Source: Heliorestis acidaminivorans (lineage in GTDB: Bacteria > Bacillota > Desulfitobacteriia > Heliobacteriales > Heliobacteriaceae). From it: a DNA stretch of 64,000 nt. Shown here in pieces: positions 51,162 through 60,714 of this stretch. Where the stretch lies: the NCBI RefSeq assembly GCF_008933955.1, contig NZ_WBXO01000002.1:124001-188000 (forward strand). Direction: 5' to 3'. Below the pieces are notes generated by a model. That model saw only the letters and a program-made list of their open reading frames with translations. It did not search any database and was not told where the DNA came from. The stretch's first letter is position 1. Each line of letters starts with the position of its first letter. The position numbers and the translations under genes were made by a program.

Positions 51162-51829
51162 AAAATTAGCCCCTTTCTCCAGCGAGAAAAGGGCATAATA
51201 ATCAGCCAAAAAACTCGCCGTTTTTTTTAACGGGAGCCTTTCGGCTGTTTAACTTTAACGAAGGAGCTTGTCCTCCGCTTCTAAATCTAGTTTAGGGGAT
51301 AAAAAGATTGCCGTGGAGGACACCTCATGCCCTGTTGTCAAAGCAGCTATTTAACAAAAAAAGAGCCATACACAAAACCTAAATAGGCTTCATGTATGGC
51401 TCTCATATAAAAAAACGGACATCCCGTGCCCGCTTTTCTAAAAATTTACCTTATAATGGTTCAGCTCCTTGTTGTAGTAAGAAGGTTCGAATTTCTTCTA
51501 CCGTTTTTGCGGGAGGGAGACCGTTTGCTTACCTCCCGCAAGGAAGACGTTCTCTCCCCTGGTTGCCCTATGTCTGGTCGTTTATCCAGCTCAGTGTCGC
51601 TCAGTTAAAAAGTATAGCTTTCTGGATAAAGTGCCCATTTTCCTGAGCCTTTTATCTGTTTTCGTTGCAGTGCTATGTCTATTTTGTCCGCACAATCAGG
51701 TGCGTCTGAGAATCTTCAGTTTAGGAAATTCATTGCCTGCAATTTAGCAAAATAAGAATATTGCGAAAATTCCAGACCTATGGAGAACTAGTTTCCATAG
51801 GGGAGCCCCTAGTATTAAGGAATCCTGTA
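51162..51829. other. Intergenic region at the right end of the prophage
   Basis: No gene seen in about 670 bases. It holds a strong bidirectional terminator at 51362-51403 and short chance frames. The promoter of the replication operon should lie near 51200-51300. The prophage's right end probably falls in this region. Confidence 0.5.
51362..51403. terminator. Bidirectional terminator
   Basis: Perfect 11-bp arms AGAGCCATACA and TGTATGGCTCT with T/A runs on both sides. It separates the island at 52037-58249 from the prophage operon. Confidence 0.85.
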
Positions 51830-51882
51830 TTAAGCACTCACCATCAAAGCCAGCTTCTCTCCCCTAGTCTTTTTTTCAACCA
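51829..51882 (-). repeat. Diverged copy of the galU 3' end
   Basis: The minus strand codes VVEKKTRGEKLALMVSA and a stop, matching the last codons of galU at 58736-58785 (TVEEETRGEKVALTVSA). Both share TAAGCACTCACC and CTTCTCTCCCC blocks. The preceding codons do not match galU. A 64-residue frame to 52024 includes it but is not convincing as a gene. Confidence 0.7.
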
Positions 51883-52036
51883 CAATCGCATACTGATCAG
51901 TGCCGAACTTTTGTATAGCCCTCACCTGCATTGGCGCTTTGTGCTTGTTTATAGAAGTTACCTGGTTAGACGAATACGAGGTTGGATTGATATGATTTTC
52001 CCCATGAAGGTATTGTTTGTCCATTGGTTACAGGCC

Positions 52037-53152
52037 TCATGTGTTATCGATATTACCATTAATTTTTCTAAACTCTAACTCTTCGAATTCTTCTAATGCT
52101 TTTCTTGATGAATCTAGATATTTATCTAAAATTTCAAGCATGTCATCTAATGATTCCTTTGATTCTTGACATATATCTTGGAATTCCTCATGAACACTAT
52201 CCATAGCCTTCTGAACATAACCTTCTAAATACTCGTCATAGGCTTCTGCACTATATTCATCTTGAATTATCTGAATTGCTCGTTCCGAAGAATCAAAACA
52301 AGCTAATTCGTATACTTCTTCATTAGAAGATACATCTTCAAATTGATTCTCTAAAGTTCTCAAAGCCTCATAATAATCGTTTAAGTCATCTAGGATGTAT
52401 TCTTCCTCGGTCAAGTGATCTGATGCATCACAAATCGTACCCATAAGTTCTGAACATTTATCTAGCTCTACAATAATGTTATCTATTGTTTTTTGGTTTA
52501 ATCTTTCTTCTGTGTCATTATAGAAGTATCCTTTTCCATCTAAATCATCATAATAAGAGTAAATTTGATCAAACAATTCTCCTCTAAGAGCAAACAAGTT
52601 TGATAAATGCATTTTTATTTCCAGTAACAATGGAAGATAATCATATTCAAAATATGGTGTTGATGACTTCTCTAGTTCTTTTGTGATTTCTTCTTTCAAG
52701 AATGTTATAAAATCTATATCTCGACTAATAATACCGAATTCAATGTTATATACGCTTTCCTCAGAATAATTTGCTGAGCCAACATATGCTAGATTATTTG
52801 TCATTATGATTTTTCCATGGTTGTCAAAATTAAAGAAAACACTAACTTTCTCCCCAATACTGTCGGGTTTCAGTTTAGTCAGATAAACATTTATCTTCTT
52901 CCTGGCTGTATTCTTATAAGCATCTCCATAATATGTGTCCCATCTCGAAGGGATATTCGTAAATATACTTATTTCTGCATCTGAAGACGCTTCAGACAAT
53001 TTTTGGATGAGCAGCAACTGTTTCTCTGAGATATTGTAAGTAACAATAATAATTTCTTCAGCATTTTTAAAATCATCTAAGACTTCCTGATACCCTAACT
53101 CATCCTTAGAATAAATGAACTTCGCATCAGACAAAAAATATTCTTTCTTCAA
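52037..53152 (-). CDS. PLD-like domain protein
   Basis: About 371 residues from TTG 53152, with GGAGGGG upstream. The N-terminal half has a single phospholipase-D-type site, NHGKIIMTNN then VGSANYS. In the HxKx4D motif the aspartate position is asparagine. The C-terminal half is a long acidic coiled-coil-like region (ESLDDMLEILDKYLDSSRKA). Single-HKD proteins of this type act as nucleases after dimerisation and occur in defence and restriction loci. The changed residue makes activity uncertain. It is the last minus-strand gene of the island. Confidence 0.7.
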   Translation of the reverse strand: MKKEYFLSDAKFIYSKDELGYQEVLDDFKNAEEIIIVTYNISEKQLLLIQKLSEASSDAEISIFTNIPSRWDTYYGDAYKNTARKKINVYLTKLKPDSIGEKVSVFFNFDNHGKIIMTNNLAYVGSANYSEESVYNIEFGIISRDIDFITFLKEEITKELEKSSTPYFEYDYLPLLLEIKMHLSNLFALRGELFDQIYSYYDDLDGKGYFYNDTEERLNQKTIDNIIVELDKCSELMGTICDASDHLTEEEYILDDLNDYYEALRTLENQFEDVSSNEEVYELACFDSSERAIQIIQDEYSAEAYDEYLEGYVQKAMDSVHEEFQDICQESKESLDDMLEILDKYLDSSRKALEEFEELEFRKINGNIDNT

Positions 53153-53385
53153 TGAATCCCCTCCATTCACTATACGTTTTCACATTTATTAACAAGTCAT
53201 CACACCAACTCATCCATGAACGTCAGAATCCACGCATTTTAATTGAAAGCACAATGTAAAAACCCGTTTTTCAATCAGTTAGAACTTTATACATCTAACT
53301 AATTCCCAGATTATGGACTCAGGGGTTTTTGCGCGATTTACGTCGAATCTCGTCTATCATAGTGATAGGAAGGTGGAGAGGTTCT

Positions 53386-53505
53386 ATGGATTTTTTTACA
53401 GAAGATCGATTGGGCACAGCCTTAGATGCCATTTCAGAAATCAATCAGCGGGAAGTTTCTTCCCGTATAGCTTTGAATGACTTAGGCATATTCGCTTGGC
53501 TCTAA
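53386..53505 (+). CDS. Short plus-strand ORF, 39 aa
   Basis: ATG with GGTGGAGAGG upstream, product MDFFTEDRLGTALDAISEIN, then QREVSSRIALNDLGIFAWL. It overlaps the end of the convergent gene by 24 bases. It looks like the start of a lost longer gene. I do not recognise it. Confidence 0.3.
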   Translation: MDFFTEDRLGTALDAISEINQREVSSRIALNDLGIFAWL

Positions 53506-53703
53506 AGATACATCTTCGATAACAGAAGAAGATTTTTCTGGATCTTTTACTGCGTCTGTCAGCCATATGTTCCATTTCTTACCAGACGATAGCGAGGTAT
53601 GAAAAGTATAGGGAGCTATTGATGAGATTGTGATCATGAGAGTCTTATTTTCGTCCATTTTTAAGGATGTAATTATACCTTGGGTATGTTTCTTTTCTGT
53701 CAT
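53482..53703 (-). CDS. Small hypothetical protein paired with the FRG gene
   Basis: 73 residues, MTEKKHTQGIITSLKMDENK, later YTFHTSLSSGKKWNIWLTDA. It is beta-rich with an acidic end. Its ATG overlaps the FRG-protein stop by one base (TAATG), so the two are translationally coupled and may form a functional pair. No family recognised. Confidence 0.55.
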   Translation of the reverse strand: MTEKKHTQGIITSLKMDENKTLMITISSIAPYTFHTSLSSGKKWNIWLTDAVKDPEKSSSVIEDVSLEPSEYA

Positions 53704-54971
53704 TAAGGAATCAACTCTCCAGATGGTCGGGTTGTTAGCTTTATTCCATACTCCTTTTCTATAGAAAAATCTTTATACATCCTGTCTAACCTCCGTCTTC
53801 TCTGTCTGCTAAGGTGAAATGGATGTGAATTCCCAATAATGATTTTTTTATCTTCAAAAATGATTGACTCAGCAAGTAACTTTTTACATTTTGTTTTATC
53901 AGTAAAGTACGTACTTTTATCAAATGCATAATCAAACGCATCTTCAGTAAATGTACTAGACTCTTTAATAGTTTCAATAATATCCATTAAGTCTATAAGG
54001 CCTTCATGAGGATAAATCAATCTTCCTTGGTCCATTCTTTCATATATTTCTTTTGATAACTTTTCCGAATGGCGGAATCTTAATTTTTCGAAGGTGCTAT
54101 CTTCCTGAAGAGGAAATTCATCCGTCATTTTTATGCCATACCCATGCTGCATATGGCACCTCATAAATGGCTGAAAGCCAATTGGCAAAACATCATTAAT
54201 TAAATTTTTTGCATCCTCATTGCTTGAGTGTTGACCAGCATTATTAAACATACTTTGTGTACTAACTTGCCATTGCGGTATATGAAAAATCATCCCGTAC
54301 TTCGTGCCTTCAGTTTTCTCGGTCATTTCTTTTGTTAAGGGTTTCCAGCTTTTTTCCTCTCCGTCATAATAGCAGGTTGCAAAAAATAAGGCTACATTAA
54401 AATCATTTGTAATATCCAGCCAATTTGTCTCCAATCCGTAATGCTGTGCCAAAGCTTCAAATAAAACATCACTATAACGTGTTGCCCAGTTTTTTACAAA
54501 ATCAAATTCAAATAAAAACATCCCAAACTCTGCGATCCGCATATCTGCAACAAGCTTATAAAGTTCTTTATCAATCTCTCTATTATACTGATTAAGCGTT
54601 CTAATTAATGATGGAACACTCTTTGAAAATATTTGATTTTCTCCACGGTAATAGTTATTTCTTTCTGCCTGTCGAATAACCACACCATGTGGGTACTGCA
54701 TGATGAAACCCGATGTTTTCGGGTCCCTATAAAGAACTTCTTTATAAAATTCAAAGCGTAAATTACTTGGATTATCAGAATAAAAGTTTTTTCCGGCATA
54801 ACTATCTCTAGTTACTGCCTCGCACTCTTTTGCATCTTTTTCATTCTCATGGAGAAGTGCTTTAATATCTTCATATGTGATATCAATGATTCTATTGTCT
54901 AGTTTATCAGTGTATCTTCTTGAAATATATTCACTCATATACTCACTCCAAGTATCAGATTGAGCAGCCAT
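53703..54971 (-). CDS. FRG-domain protein
   Basis: 422 residues. The FRG domain covers about 90-240: YYRGENQIF, then ALAQHYGLETNWLDITNDFN and VALFFATC, matching the family's RG, QHYGxxTxxLDxT and ALxFA motifs. The C-terminal part includes HMQHGYGIKM and ends in Arg-rich helices. FRG proteins are widespread in phage and defence islands; the activity is unknown. It is followed by a coupled 73-residue gene. Confidence 0.85.
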   Translation of the reverse strand: MAAQSDTWSEYMSEYISRRYTDKLDNRIIDITYEDIKALLHENEKDAKECEAVTRDSYAGKNFYSDNPSNLRFEFYKEVLYRDPKTSGFIMQYPHGVVIRQAERNNYYRGENQIFSKSVPSLIRTLNQYNREIDKELYKLVADMRIAEFGMFLFEFDFVKNWATRYSDVLFEALAQHYGLETNWLDITNDFNVALFFATCYYDGEEKSWKPLTKEMTEKTEGTKYGMIFHIPQWQVSTQSMFNNAGQHSSNEDAKNLINDVLPIGFQPFMRCHMQHGYGIKMTDEFPLQEDSTFEKLRFRHSEKLSKEIYERMDQGRLIYPHEGLIDLMDIIETIKESSTFTEDAFDYAFDKSTYFTDKTKCKKLLAESIIFEDKKIIIGNSHPFHLSRQRRRRLDRMYKDFSIEKEYGIKLTTRPSGELIP

Positions 54972-55122
54972 CAGGATCCACTTTCAAATCCACGGCCTGT
55001 GTTTTCCTAAAACTGAATGACGTATTTGTTCATCAAACTCTTAATCTTGCTTCCCTCCAACAAACGATCATCTGGACCTATTTTACTTGGAGGAATGTTC
55101 CTTAACGCCTCTTCCATAGGAC

Positions 55123-56274
55123 TCAAGCCTTGAGAAACTCAGATGCCTTCTTCATTATACTTCCTTCTACAACTGTCCTCGTTCCATCTGCAACTTGAAG
55201 ATCGCCAACCATCATTTCTGATGAACACCTTTTCAATTCATATAAGTCGCTAGTGCTTTCAATCTGTTGAATTGTATTGCCAAGTATTTCTCCTGATATA
55301 TCTAATTTCACATCGTAAATTATTCCATTAACCAACTGATCCTCTTGCCAGTCTCCTTCTTTACCCTTTTTGCCATTGAGTAAATATTCAACGCCTTGCC
55401 CAGACCGCTTGCCGGCATTAAAGCATCCTTCGTATTCTAGAAATCCTTCTTCATGGAATATTTTGGCCTTACCTTCTACAATGCCATTTTCATCAAATAA
55501 AGCGTCGCAGATTATGTTTTCTGATTCATCATAAACTTTGTAACGATTATCCGGCAAAATTTCAAATACTTTCTTTCCTTTAGAACTGTATTTAACTCCG
55601 TTGGTGAAAGTTCTTTTGTTGCTCACATCAAGTAAATTAAAGATTTGAATTGCTTCTTTCGACATGATATCATCGAAGTTGCTTAAACTTTTCATGTAAA
55701 AATAGTACATAGGGTAAACAGGTACAGTTATTAATCGGAGCAACTTGTCCACTGATCTTTTTGCATCCCAAGGGTCTCCGTTTTTCTCGTGGTCAGCAAT
55801 ATCTTTGAGCGTTTCCATTATCTTGTTGAAATAAAGAAATTCTTCTTCAGAAAGCAAATGGCCAATGGCCGCTATCATGCCTATGTGATTATCAGTAATT
55901 CGAATAAAGTCAAAAGTTTCCCAATCATTGACGTATTTGCTTTTAACGGCTCTATGAATGCCATTCTCTAATAGGACAAACAAAGTTCGCTTTACTCGTT
56001 TGATTTCTTCAATTTCAGCACGTTTTTCATTATTGCGCTCTAAACGGTAGATAAAATAAGCTAGTATTATTGTTGCTTCTATCGTTAACACTGCCAAATA
56101 TAATCCAATATATGTACTTGATGTCATCGTTCCGGAAAAATCCAAGGGTATACTTAGAGGATGATGCGGCAAAGCACTCGCAATCAATTGGAGCGAGTGC
56201 AGTGTTATGGGGAGCAGTATTGAGGGGAGAAAAATTGTCCCGATTATAGTTAGAATGACCCACCTCTTTTTCAA
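55123..56274 (-). CDS. Membrane protein with MORN-like repeats
   Basis: About 383 residues from TTG 56274, with AGAGGG 9 bases upstream; the ATG at 56316 has no RBS. Two hydrophobic helices (about WVILTIIGTIFLPSILLPI and GLYLAVLTIEATIILAYFI) anchor a cytosolic part that starts with a coiled coil. The C-terminal third has YwqK/MORN-like repeats: IICDALFDENGIVEGKAKIF, EEGFLEYEGCF and NGKKGKEGDWQE. Such repeats occur in YwqK-type antitoxin and effector-linked proteins. The membrane fusion could sense envelope damage (inference). Confidence 0.6.
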   Translation of the reverse strand: MKKRWVILTIIGTIFLPSILLPITLHSLQLIASALPHHPLSIPLDFSGTMTSSTYIGLYLAVLTIEATIILAYFIYRLERNNEKRAEIEEIKRVKRTLFVLLENGIHRAVKSKYVNDWETFDFIRITDNHIGMIAAIGHLLSEEEFLYFNKIMETLKDIADHEKNGDPWDAKRSVDKLLRLITVPVYPMYYFYMKSLSNFDDIMSKEAIQIFNLLDVSNKRTFTNGVKYSSKGKKVFEILPDNRYKVYDESENIICDALFDENGIVEGKAKIFHEEGFLEYEGCFNAGKRSGQGVEYLLNGKKGKEGDWQEDQLVNGIIYDVKLDISGEILGNTIQQIESTSDLYELKRCSSEMMVGDLQVADGTRTVVEGSIMKKASEFLKA

Positions 56275-56467
56275 TATGTGTATCCCTCTTTCATGGCTTG
56301 TTGCTCTGTTGGTCATTCTTGTAGGAAAATGTAAGCTTTATCAGGTTTGTCATCAGTTGAAAGGGTCTCCGCCAGTTAGGGTGGTGAAAATCCATTCGAT
56401 GGTAATCTTAGTTACTGATTGGTAATTGCATCGCAATCAAAAACCGGAATCTGTAGAAGGTTTATTC

Positions 56468-58249
56468 TTAAATGTCAAACATGGGGTCGGTTATCTTCAT
56501 ATAAATAAATAAGACCAATGTTGCAAGTTTTTCGTTACACATATTAATATCCACAAGTCCATGCGCAAATATATTTCTTAAGTTATACCCAGATTGGTCA
56601 ACAAGTATGAATTGAATAAATTTATGGAAGTCTACGTCAATAGCCTCTTTGATATCAGGTCGCTCTAAAAATGAATTGAGAGTTTCTTCATGTTGTGCAT
56701 TACCTTTTTTAATGGTTGTTGTCGCATATCCGGCTTTCGTAAACACTTTCCTTATGCAAGCTTCAAGCTGAGGAAGTAATATATGTAAACTACTAACATA
56801 ATCACCTTTAAAATATCTATTGATACCTATTTCGACAATATCATAATTCGAATCTTCGATCATCCCCCAATTTCTCAATACAGATAAAATATCTGATGCT
56901 TGTAAGTCTTTATCATTTTTGAGTATATTGAATATTGGCATTAAATAAAATTCAAGAATAATCGTCATGTTAATTGAGTAATTCTGATTAACATAAAAGA
57001 GAAATTCATCTTTATCGTCGGTCGTTTGAAGTATCTTTTTTCCTTCATTTACAATGGTTGGCTGTATTAACTTCCTATGCAATAAGTTGTTTTGATTTTT
57101 AGTCATTTTAATTATCTCACACAAGGATGGTATCATTGACACATCCATCTTTAAAGTTTCAATAATTATTTCTTTAGGGTATTCTTTATATTTGGAAATT
57201 CTTTCTTCTAAAGCCGTGAATAAACATTCTGGAATTTCGGTCTTTATTATATGCGTTTCAAATTCACCTTTTTCCACTGCCTCGTTATAAGCTTGTCTTA
57301 TATTTACTTTCATTTCTAAAACCTTATCTTTATTTCCGATGTTCGCATAATGTTCCAATGCTTTTTCTAAAAAGTGAGCTTCTACAATGCTAGATTTATC
57401 AATTCTATTTTGTTGATATTTAGATTCTTCCTCAAAAGATAGTCCGATTTTGTTTAAATAATAGTTTACTTCTTCTTCGCTAGATTTCATATATTTGTGC
57501 CATCTTAATATCTCATTACAAAATAAACGCACGTAATGGTAATCCTTGTTTTCCCAATAGAACCCTATTGTTTCAGATAATTTCATATTTAATTCAGCGA
57601 TATCTTTTTCAGTTAACAACGAATTTGTTTTCTTAGAACTTGCGATTTGATAAAAAAATCTTGAGGGTTCTAGAACCCATCTTTTATCACTTTCAAAAGT
57701 ATTATCGACAATCTTTTTTAGATTATTTATTATAGTGGTAATCTGTTTTTTTAATCCTAACCGTATGGATACCTCAATAGACCTAGCTACACAGTCGTAA
57801 CACGATAAATAGTTGCTTCTTAATAAATATTTTTCTGCTAATTCAATTAACAGAATTACTAGTTTCTGACCGATTATAAATTTATCTTTTTTGTAGATTT
57901 CACCTCGATAATCAAATAATATGTCAGCATATCTACTTTTCAGAAATAAGTTATTTGAGTTATCTAACCGCGTTTTATAATAATCTAATTGTTCTTTAGT
58001 AAATAAATCGATATTGAAAGCTTGGATTTCAAATCTTCTTGTATACGGTTCTTGTCCATAAGGTTTTTGAGGATATAGACGCATAGCTTCAATTTCAAAC
58101 TGCATATATTTTGCAATTTCAATTTTATTCAATTGAAGAGCCAACTCTTTCACACCAGAGAAATAAGTAGATGCTGTGCCTAAGTGTTCGAAATAATCCA
58201 TGTTCTCAATATGATTTATACTTTCTAACAAACGAGTGTCATCTTCCAC
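56468..58249 (-). CDS. DUF4209-like protein with R-x4-H motif
   Basis: 593 residues, almost all helical and cytosolic. The C-terminal 130 residues (LLPQLEACIRKVFTKAG, then NLRNIFAHGLVDIN) resemble the DUF4209 C-terminus. RNIFAH fits the R-x4-H signature of HEPN ribonucleases. The N-terminal 450 residues are TPR-like helices. Very AT-rich with many Lys/Asn/Ile codons, suggesting transfer. It is the first gene of this island, next to the galU end. A defence role is inference. Confidence 0.6.
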   Translation of the reverse strand: MEDDTRLLESINHIENMDYFEHLGTASTYFSGVKELALQLNKIEIAKYMQFEIEAMRLYPQKPYGQEPYTRRFEIQAFNIDLFTKEQLDYYKTRLDNSNNLFLKSRYADILFDYRGEIYKKDKFIIGQKLVILLIELAEKYLLRSNYLSCYDCVARSIEVSIRLGLKKQITTIINNLKKIVDNTFESDKRWVLEPSRFFYQIASSKKTNSLLTEKDIAELNMKLSETIGFYWENKDYHYVRLFCNEILRWHKYMKSSEEEVNYYLNKIGLSFEEESKYQQNRIDKSSIVEAHFLEKALEHYANIGNKDKVLEMKVNIRQAYNEAVEKGEFETHIIKTEIPECLFTALEERISKYKEYPKEIIIETLKMDVSMIPSLCEIIKMTKNQNNLLHRKLIQPTIVNEGKKILQTTDDKDEFLFYVNQNYSINMTIILEFYLMPIFNILKNDKDLQASDILSVLRNWGMIEDSNYDIVEIGINRYFKGDYVSSLHILLPQLEACIRKVFTKAGYATTTIKKGNAQHEETLNSFLERPDIKEAIDVDFHKFIQFILVDQSGYNLRNIFAHGLVDINMCNEKLATLVLFIYMKITDPMFDI

Positions 58250-58735
58250 AAAACCACTCCCTCAATAAATTTTCTTCCCAACTAGAGTGCGCTTAATAAA
58301 CTTCCTCACCACCCTTCAAATGACAAAACCAGCCTAAAACAGACTGTTAGGCACAGCCTCGGCTGGTTAATTGCGACAATGTTTTCACTTGCACAGCTTT
58401 ATAATAGCACATTTCCAATCATTGGCCTATCGAAAAATGCCATATCTTTGGTATTTTCTTGGCAACCGGTGTTTATCAACATAGGGCAACCAAGAAAAGA
58501 ACTCTGCAAATCTTTTATTTTAGGTATCAATAATTAAGAATACTCTGAAAATTCTACACCTCAGTTCTTCCTAAAGCCCATCAGGAGCCCCCTGTGCAGA
58601 GGACTCCCTGAATTCTTATCTTGACCAAACAACCTTTCACAAACTGGACAATAGGTCGATTTATTTGACGCTTCCATTCCAAGGAAGAACAGATAAAGAC
58701 TTTTGCACAAAACAACGCAGTCCGTCTTGAAAAAC
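58250..58735. other. Intergenic region between island and galU
   Basis: No gene seen. It contains a probable galU terminator (58328-58367). Confidence 0.5.
58328..58367 (-). terminator. Weak terminator, long loop
   Basis: ACCAGCC and GGCTGGT arms enclose 26 bases, followed by a short T-run in the minus direction. Confidence 0.4.
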
Positions 58736-59640
58736 CTAAGCACTCACCGTCAAAGCCACTTTCTCTCCCCGAGTCTCCTCTTCAACAGTCTTCACCAAGT
58801 AATTCAAAAAGTCTTCTCGTAAGTCATCTCTTGAAAGAGCAAAATCCACCGTTGCTGCAAGAAGCCTTGCTTGTCGCCTACATCGTACCTGCGTCCTTCG
58901 AAGATATAGGCATACATGGCTTCTTGCTGGGCCAGTGCTTTTAAGGCATCGGTGAGCTGAATCTCTCCGCCTTTACCAGGCTCTGTTCTTTCTAAGATTT
59001 CAAAGATAGCTGGGGTGATGACATAGCGACCGAGGATGGCGATGTTCGAAGGCGCTTCATTGATAGAAGGCTTTTCTACTAAGCCTTTGACTTTGTAGAC
59101 GCGATCTTCGATATGCTTGACATCGACGATGCCGTACTTGCTTACATCTTCTTGGGCGATCTCTTGCACGCCTAAGATGGTCGTTTTGTATTGGTCGTAC
59201 ATTTCCACCATTTGTTGCAGACAAGGTTTTTCATTGACGACAATGTCATCTCCAAGCAAAACGGCAAAAGGTTCATTGCCGATAAAGCTTTTGGCACAGA
59301 GAATCGCGTGGCCTAGGCCTTTTGGTTCTTTTTGACGAATGTAATGAATGTTGACCATGTCTGATATGTTACGAACCGTTTCTAGTAGCTCTTGCTTACC
59401 CTTGGCTTCAAGCTCTAGTTCCAGTTCGACGGATTTGTCAAAGTGATCTTCGATGCTTTTTTTGTTTCTGCCCGTGATGATCAAGATCTCTTCACATCCC
59501 GACATAACAGCTTCCTCGATGATGTATTGAAGAGTAGGCTTGTCCACTATGGGCAGCATTTCTTTTGGTTGCGCTTTGGTGGCTGGTAAAAACCTTGTTC
59601 CCAGGCCAGCGGCTGGGATGATTGCTTTGCGTACTTTCAT
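58736..59640 (-). CDS. galU: UTP-glucose-1-phosphate uridylyltransferase, frameshifted near the end
   Basis: N-terminus KAIIPAAGLGTRFLPATKAQ, then VDKPTLQYIIEEA and LVEKPSINEAPSNIA, are classic GalU (UTP + glucose-1-phosphate to UDP-glucose). The uninterrupted frame stops at 58804 with the unlike tail QRWILLFQEMTYEKTF. One base further on, the expected tail ATVDFALSRDDLREDFLNYL continues to TAG 58736, giving the usual length of about 300 residues. One base is missing in the CAG/CAA codon near 58855-58857. This could be a real mutation or a sequencing error. First step of the sugar cluster. Confidence 0.9.
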
Positions 59641-59660
59641 TTGTGATCCTCCGTGAGACT

Positions 59661-60647
59661 TTATTTAGAAAAACCGTCTGGATTGTTCTTGTGCCAATTC
59701 CAGGCGTCTTTAATAATCTTCTCTAAAGATCCGTATCTAGGCTCCCACCCTAATACCTTTCTTGCTTTATCTGATGAAGCAACCAATACGGCTGGATCTC
59801 CTGCTCGTCTTTCTTTTAATTCATCAGGTATAGGATGTCCTGTTACTTTCCTAGCAACATCAATAACCTCTTTTACAGAGTAACCATTGCCATTCCCTAG
59901 ATTGAATATATCGCTAGAGCCATCTTTTCTTAAATACTCTAAGGCTAAATAATGGGCAGAAGCTAAATCCATTACATGAATGTAATCTCTGATACAAGTA
60001 CCATCTTCTGTAGGGTAGTCGTCACCAAAAATAAATATCTTATCTCTCTTTCCAAGTGGTACTTTCAATATAAGTGGAATTAGGTGTGTTTCTGGATCAT
60101 GATCTTCACCGATCGTTCCGCTTTCGTGGGCACCAGCAGCGTTAAAGTATCTAAGTGAAACATATTTGATTCCATAAGCCTGTTCAAACCATTTCATCAT
60201 TTTTTCCATGGCTAATTTTGTTTCGCCGTATGTATTGGTTGGGTTGGTTTCATCATCTTCTAATATAGGAATGTTCTTAGGTTCGCCATAGGTGGCTGCG
60301 GTTGATGAAAATACTATCTTGTTAACATTGTTATCTTTCATGACGTCTAAAAGACACATGGTTCCATAGACGTTGTTATGATAGTATTCATAGGGGTTTT
60401 TCATGCTTTCGCCAACTAAGGAGTTAGCGGCAAAGTGAATCACCGCCTCTATATCATGTTTCTTAAAGACTTTATCCAGAGCTTCTTTGTCTCTAAGATC
60501 GATTTGATAAAAATGCTCTACATCTACTGCATTGCGATGTCCACTTTGCAGGTTATCAACTACGACTACTTCTTGGTTTTGTTCTAAAAAGAATCTCACA
60601 GTATGTGAGCCAATGTATCCTGCTCCACCGGTTATTAAAATAGACAT
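59661..60647 (-). CDS. galE: UDP-glucose 4-epimerase
   Basis: About 328 residues from ATG 60647. Rossmann motif TGGAGYIGSH, the catalytic serine region SSTAATYG and YGETKLAME (Y-x3-K), the GED-type segment DYPTEDGTCIRDYIHVMDLA and FNLGNGNGYSV are diagnostic. It interconverts UDP-glucose and UDP-galactose. It lies about 20 bases upstream of galU on the same strand. Confidence 0.95.
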   Translation of the reverse strand: MSILITGGAGYIGSHTVRFFLEQNQEVVVVDNLQSGHRNAVDVEHFYQIDLRDKEALDKVFKKHDIEAVIHFAANSLVGESMKNPYEYYHNNVYGTMCLLDVMKDNNVNKIVFSSTAATYGEPKNIPILEDDETNPTNTYGETKLAMEKMMKWFEQAYGIKYVSLRYFNAAGAHESGTIGEDHDPETHLIPLILKVPLGKRDKIFIFGDDYPTEDGTCIRDYIHVMDLASAHYLALEYLRKDGSSDIFNLGNGNGYSVKEVIDVARKVTGHPIPDELKERRAGDPAVLVASSDKARKVLGWEPRYGSLEKIIKDAWNWHKNNPDGFSK

Positions 60648-60714
60648 ATCAGACAATCATCCTAACAATTCAAGCTTTAGAATTATTGATGGTCTAGAGA
60701 AATATTAAATCTGT

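Noticed and set aside
51830..52024. 64-residue minus-strand frame
   Set aside because: Only its last 17 or so codons match anything (galU end); the rest has no support, so it is listed as a repeat, not a gene.
58561..58743. 60-residue minus-strand frame with two CxxC-like cysteines
   Set aside because: It starts inside the galU 3' end and has no RBS; probably chance.
58736..59640. Calling galU a dead pseudogene
   Set aside because: The change is one base close to the end and may be an error, so it is kept as a CDS with a note.
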